A stretch of DNA of 64,000 bases, from positions 919,649-983,648 of the forward strand of contig NZ_LT629944.1 in the NCBI RefSeq assembly GCF_900104675.1. Direction: 5' to 3'. Below the pieces are notes generated by a model, which was not told where the DNA came from, searched no databases, and was given only the letters and a program-made list of their open reading frames with translations. Both the position numbers and the translations under genes were made by a program. The stretch's first letter is position 1; the number at the start of each line of letters is the position of its first letter. This document shows, piece by piece, positions 61,223-64,000 of the stretch. The stretch is from Angelakisella massiliensis (lineage in GTDB: Bacteria > Bacillota > Clostridia > Oscillospirales > Ruminococcaceae).

Positions 61223-62225
61223 AATGAATGTAAATGTCCCTCTCGAAGTTATTAAGGCAAGTGAGATTGAGCCGAAGGAAGTGAAATGGCTGTGGTATCC
61301 GTATATTCCGTACGGCAAGGTTACGCTGTTGCAGGGCGATCCGGGCGATGGAAAAAGCAAGTTAATGCTGTCAATCGCCGCACTGCTCTCTAAGGGCGAA
61401 CCTCTGCCTTTTACTGAAACGGAAGAAAATGAGCCTATGACTATCATCTATCAGACAACGGAAGATGATGCAGACGATACGGTAGTACCCCGATTTAACT
61501 CTGCCGGTGGGAACGGAGAAAACCTTATCTTCATCAAGGAAGATGAAAAGTCTTTATCCTTTGGAGATAACCGTATTGCTGAAGCAATCGAAAAGTATCA
61601 CGCAAAACTTTTAATTCTTGACCCGATGAGTTCCTATATCGGAGAGAACTGTTCAATGAACAATGCCAACGAAACAAGGGCAGAGTTTAATCACTTGATT
61701 GCAGTTGCAAAAAATACTGGCTGTGCCATCGTGATTATCGCTCATATGAACAAGATGAGAGATACCAACCCTCTTTATCGTACCAACGGTTCGATTGATA
61801 TTGCGGGTGCTGCAAGAAGTATTTTTGCAATCACACGCACACCGAACAAAGAAGCACCGGCGGAAAGATATATGGTTCAAGTGAAATCCAACCTTGCCCC
61901 GACAGGCTCTGCAATTCTCTTTGAGGTTGCAGAAAAGGGAGTGGACTTTATTTCTGAAATGGAAATGACAGCAGAAGAAGCGTTCCAGTCCCTTGCCCCT
62001 AAAATGGGCAGACCGAACGAAAAGGAAACCAAGGCGAAAGAATTTCTTTTGGAAATGCTGAAAGACGGAGAAATGCTTTCTTCGGATTGCGAAGAAAGAC
62101 TTGAAGCCGCTGGGTTCAAAAAATCGACCATCAAAAAGGCAAAGAAGAAAGCAGAAGTTATCTCCCAAAAGAAAGGCTTTCTGTGGTACTGGTCTTTGCC
62201 GATGGGCGATATACCGAGAGAATAA
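61203..62225 (+). CDS. RepA-like AAA ATPase/helicase
   Basis: A 340-residue RecA-fold ATPase with Walker A LLQGDPGDGKSKLML (near residue 45), Walker B KLLILDPMSSYIG and CAIVIIAHMNKM, as in RepA/RSF1010-type hexameric helicases. The C-terminal 90 residues form a winged-helix-like domain (KAKEFLLEMLKDGEMLSSDCEERLEAAGFKKSTIKKAKKK). It may help replicate or mobilize the excised transposon. The start is ATG 61203 with AAAAGGAG about 11 bases upstream; ATG 61212 is also possible. Confidence 0.85.
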   Translation: MKQMENEMNVNVPLEVIKASEIEPKEVKWLWYPYIPYGKVTLLQGDPGDGKSKLMLSIAALLSKGEPLPFTETEENEPMTIIYQTTEDDADDTVVPRFNSAGGNGENLIFIKEDEKSLSFGDNRIAEAIEKYHAKLLILDPMSSYIGENCSMNNANETRAEFNHLIAVAKNTGCAIVIIAHMNKMRDTNPLYRTNGSIDIAGAARSIFAITRTPNKEAPAERYMVQVKSNLAPTGSAILFEVAEKGVDFISEMEMTAEEAFQSLAPKMGRPNEKETKAKEFLLEMLKDGEMLSSDCEERLEAAGFKKSTIKKAKKKAEVISQKKGFLWYWSLPMGDIPRE

Positions 62226-62307
62226 AAGCAGGCTGTCTGATGGGAGGACAGTCTGTTTTTATGATTGAGGTATCAAAAGGAGGTCAAGGGGGAACTCCCT
62301 TGCCCAC

Positions 62308-62374
62308 GACATCTTTGCAGACGAAGTCTGAAAGTGTCATAGTGGGTTACACACATTCAAAGAATGTTGTGTAA
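62308..62374 (+). other. Putative oriT of the Tn4451-like element
   Basis: A hairpin (CAGAC-GAA-GTCTG extended by CTTT/AAAG and GACA/TGTC, 62308-62338) is followed by TAGTGGG and TTA. This matches the MobV nick consensus TAGTGnG/TTA, with the nick expected between 62346 and 62347. Directly after it an inverted repeat TTACACA ... TGTGTAA spans 62347-62372. The relaxase gene starts 33 bases further on. Confidence 0.6.
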
Positions 62375-62406
62375 TGGCTTCGCCCCTGCCGAGAAAGGAG
62401 AGCAAA

Positions 62407-63672
62407 ATGGCAAAAATCGACAAGGCGGATATGAGTTGTGCAAGGGTAAAACAGTACACCGCTTCTGATGTGAGCAAGGCGGAAAGGCACAACGAACGCA
62501 AGAATGAAACCTACGAAAATATGAATGTGATTGAGGAACGAATACCCTTTAATGTGCATTTCAAAAAGCCGACTGCCCCTACCTATATGGAACAGTTAAA
62601 ACAGATGGAAGCAGACGGTCAGGTGTCGCTTCGTGGGTTGAGGAGAGACGCAACACTCTTTAATGAGATAGTGATTGATGTGAATACGATGTACTTCGAG
62701 CGTAATGGTGGCTATGAATACGCAAAGCAGTTTTATGAAGAAGCCTATCGTTTCATCGTGGAAAAATTCGGTGCTGACAATGTTATATCGGCAGTAATGC
62801 ACGCTGATGAAATCAATGTAGCCGCAACCGAGGAACTGGGAAAAGAGGTTTACCATTATCATCTTCACGCTATGGTTCTGCCAGTGGTGGAGAAAGAAAT
62901 CCTATGGAGTAAGCGTTGCAAAGACGAAAAACTGCGAGGAACGGTCAAGGAAGTTGTTAATCAGATAAGCCATTCAAAGAAATGGAAATCGGATATTCCG
63001 CTGACCGATGAAAAAGGAAAGCCGCTTCTTAGGAAGAACGGAAAGCCGATGTTTAGAGCTTCGTACAGCATACTGCAAGATGAATTGTTTCACTATATGA
63101 CGGAGCAAGGGTTCAAAGGCTTTCAGCGTGGCGAATACGGAAGTACAGCAGAGCATTTGACTTCCCTGCAATATCAAATCCAACAGGACAAAGAGCGATT
63201 GGAGAAGTTGCAGAAGCGTATTCAAAAGGAACAGGTCAAGTATGAGCCTGCCCGTCATATCTCCAAAACCTTAAACGAGATTGACAGTATGGGGCAGAAA
63301 ACAATCACAGGTAAAATGGCAATCTCCAAAGAGGATTATTCTCAACTGACAGCCCTTGCCAAAGAGGGTATTACCAGTCGTGCGGAAATCAAAAAATTTG
63401 AGCAGAGTGCAAATTTTTACCGACAGAAGTATATGGACAGTGCAAACGCATTGGAACGAATGAAAACCAAATACAACGAACTGAAAGAAAAGTGCAGACC
63501 TTTTCTTGAAGCGTTGGAACATTTCCCCGAAGTTGCTAAACTTTTTACCGAAAAAGTGAAGCAACTTTTTTCTTTTAAGGAAGCACAGGAACGAGCCGAA
63601 AAAGAAGCAAGGGAAAAAGAAAGACAAGAGCGTACCAAGGCACGAAGAAACAAGCGGGATATGGAGAGATAA
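62407..63672 (+). CDS. tnpZ: MobV/TnpZ-type relaxase
   Basis: A 421-residue relaxase of the Pre/MobV type. The metal-binding motif is spread as HADEINVAA ... YHYHLHAMV (residues about 135-160), and the N-terminus MSCARVKQY with RHNERKNETY provides motif I. The C-terminal 180 residues are strongly coiled-coil and basic. It corresponds to TnpZ of Tn4451, which mobilizes the element from its own oriT with a helper plasmid. GAAAGGAGAG precedes the ATG at 62407. Its stop codon lies inside the right inverted repeat. Confidence 0.9.
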   Translation: MAKIDKADMSCARVKQYTASDVSKAERHNERKNETYENMNVIEERIPFNVHFKKPTAPTYMEQLKQMEADGQVSLRGLRRDATLFNEIVIDVNTMYFERNGGYEYAKQFYEEAYRFIVEKFGADNVISAVMHADEINVAATEELGKEVYHYHLHAMVLPVVEKEILWSKRCKDEKLRGTVKEVVNQISHSKKWKSDIPLTDEKGKPLLRKNGKPMFRASYSILQDELFHYMTEQGFKGFQRGEYGSTAEHLTSLQYQIQQDKERLEKLQKRIQKEQVKYEPARHISKTLNEIDSMGQKTITGKMAISKEDYSQLTALAKEGITSRAEIKKFEQSANFYRQKYMDSANALERMKTKYNELKEKCRPFLEALEHFPEVAKLFTEKVKQLFSFKEAQERAEKEAREKERQERTKARRNKRDMER

Positions 63673-63709
63673 CCATTTCCATTATACTCACGACTTAATG
63701 ACTTCTTGA
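63670..63709. repeat. 40-bp inverted repeat, right copy
   Basis: Reverse complement of 59117-59156 with two mismatches. It begins at the tnpZ stop codon. Confidence 0.9.
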
Positions 63710-63796
63710 TATGTTCCGATGAAACAGGCTGTATTTGTGGGGTGTTCCAAACGGAATGCCCCACCAGTCAATTTATGAAAAGGAGAAACGGACTAT

Positions 63797-63985
63797 ATGA
63801 AAGAAAACACTTTATCTTATACAACACGAATAGGCAAAACAACTTTTATTGTCAATGTGAAGCAATCGGAAAGTGCGAAGAAGCCTTTGAATACGGTGTT
63901 TCAAGAAATATGCAGACACGAGATGTTGGGAGATTTTTCAGCGGATAAATATTTGAATTTAGAAAACTTGCAAAAATCATCTTGA
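63797..63985 (+). CDS. tnpW: TnpW-family transposon protein
   Basis: 62 residues with TRIGKTTFIVNVKQSESAKK, matching the short TnpW family of Tn4451-like transposons; role unknown. AAAAGGAG lies upstream of the ATG. It is the last complete gene, and the right end of the transposon and the rest of the helicase gene lie beyond the window. Confidence 0.8.
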   Translation: MKENTLSYTTRIGKTTFIVNVKQSESAKKPLNTVFQEICRHEMLGDFSADKYLNLENLQKSS

Positions 63986-64000
63986 CAAACTCGTTCCCGA

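Overview
The window looks like a spore-forming, GC-rich member of the Clostridia, most likely Oscillospiraceae (Flavonifractor/Intestinimonas-like). The grounds are a SpoIIP gene, an [FeFe]-hydrogenase-like protein, Gram-positive-type ribosome binding sites, consensus sigma-A promoters, and integrative elements typical of that family. This placement is inference from gene content, not from a database search.

Layout. (1) 1-12,700 is mostly chromosomal. It holds a [FeFe]-hydrogenase-like iron-sulfur protein (cut by the window edge), an HD-domain protein followed by the PTS proteins EI and HPr, and a LysR regulator divergent from an alpha/beta hydrolase and a CitMHS-type transporter. Next come an 870-residue zinc-ribbon array protein with an embedded nuclease-like domain, a 94-bp tandem repeat array, and scraps of an older mobile element. 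(2) About 12,845-20,672 is a 7.8-kb integrative mobilizable element (IME). It carries a large serine recombinase, an XRE repressor, a MobV-type oriT and relaxase, and a BlaI/BlaR1-like signalling pair. Its ends carry a 20-bp direct repeat of the 3' end of tRNA-Leu(CAA), and the tRNA has been parted from what looks like its old terminator. (3) 20,655-28,150 is chromosomal: tRNA-Leu, a MATE transporter, a sigma factor, a zinc-ribbon protein, a YitT protein, SpoIIP, and rplM-rpsI with a structured leader. (4) From just after rpsI to about 56,450 lies a large integrative conjugative element (ICE). It has ParA/ParB, a replication initiator with iteron-like repeats, an antirepressor, PcfB, VirD4, a CHAP hydrolase, DUF4315/DUF4366 proteins, topoisomerase III, a primase-like fusion and a giant methylase/helicase. 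Between VirD4 and the VirB4 remnant the core channel genes are missing, replaced by a foreign MobC/relaxase module (about 35,260-39,838). (5) From about 56,450 to the end, a Tn4451-like mobilizable transposon (TnpX, TnpV, MobV/TnpZ, TnpW) interrupts the giant helicase gene and carries an ECF sigma/anti-sigma pair and a RepA-like ATPase.

How it works together. The chromosomal genes point to sugar-transport regulation, organic acid uptake and sporulation. The rest is a nest of mobile DNA: two MobV relaxases with recognizable nick-site sequences, one MOBP-like relaxase, two large serine recombinases, and an ICE that appears unable to build its own type IV channel. The smaller elements would depend on a helper element for transfer.
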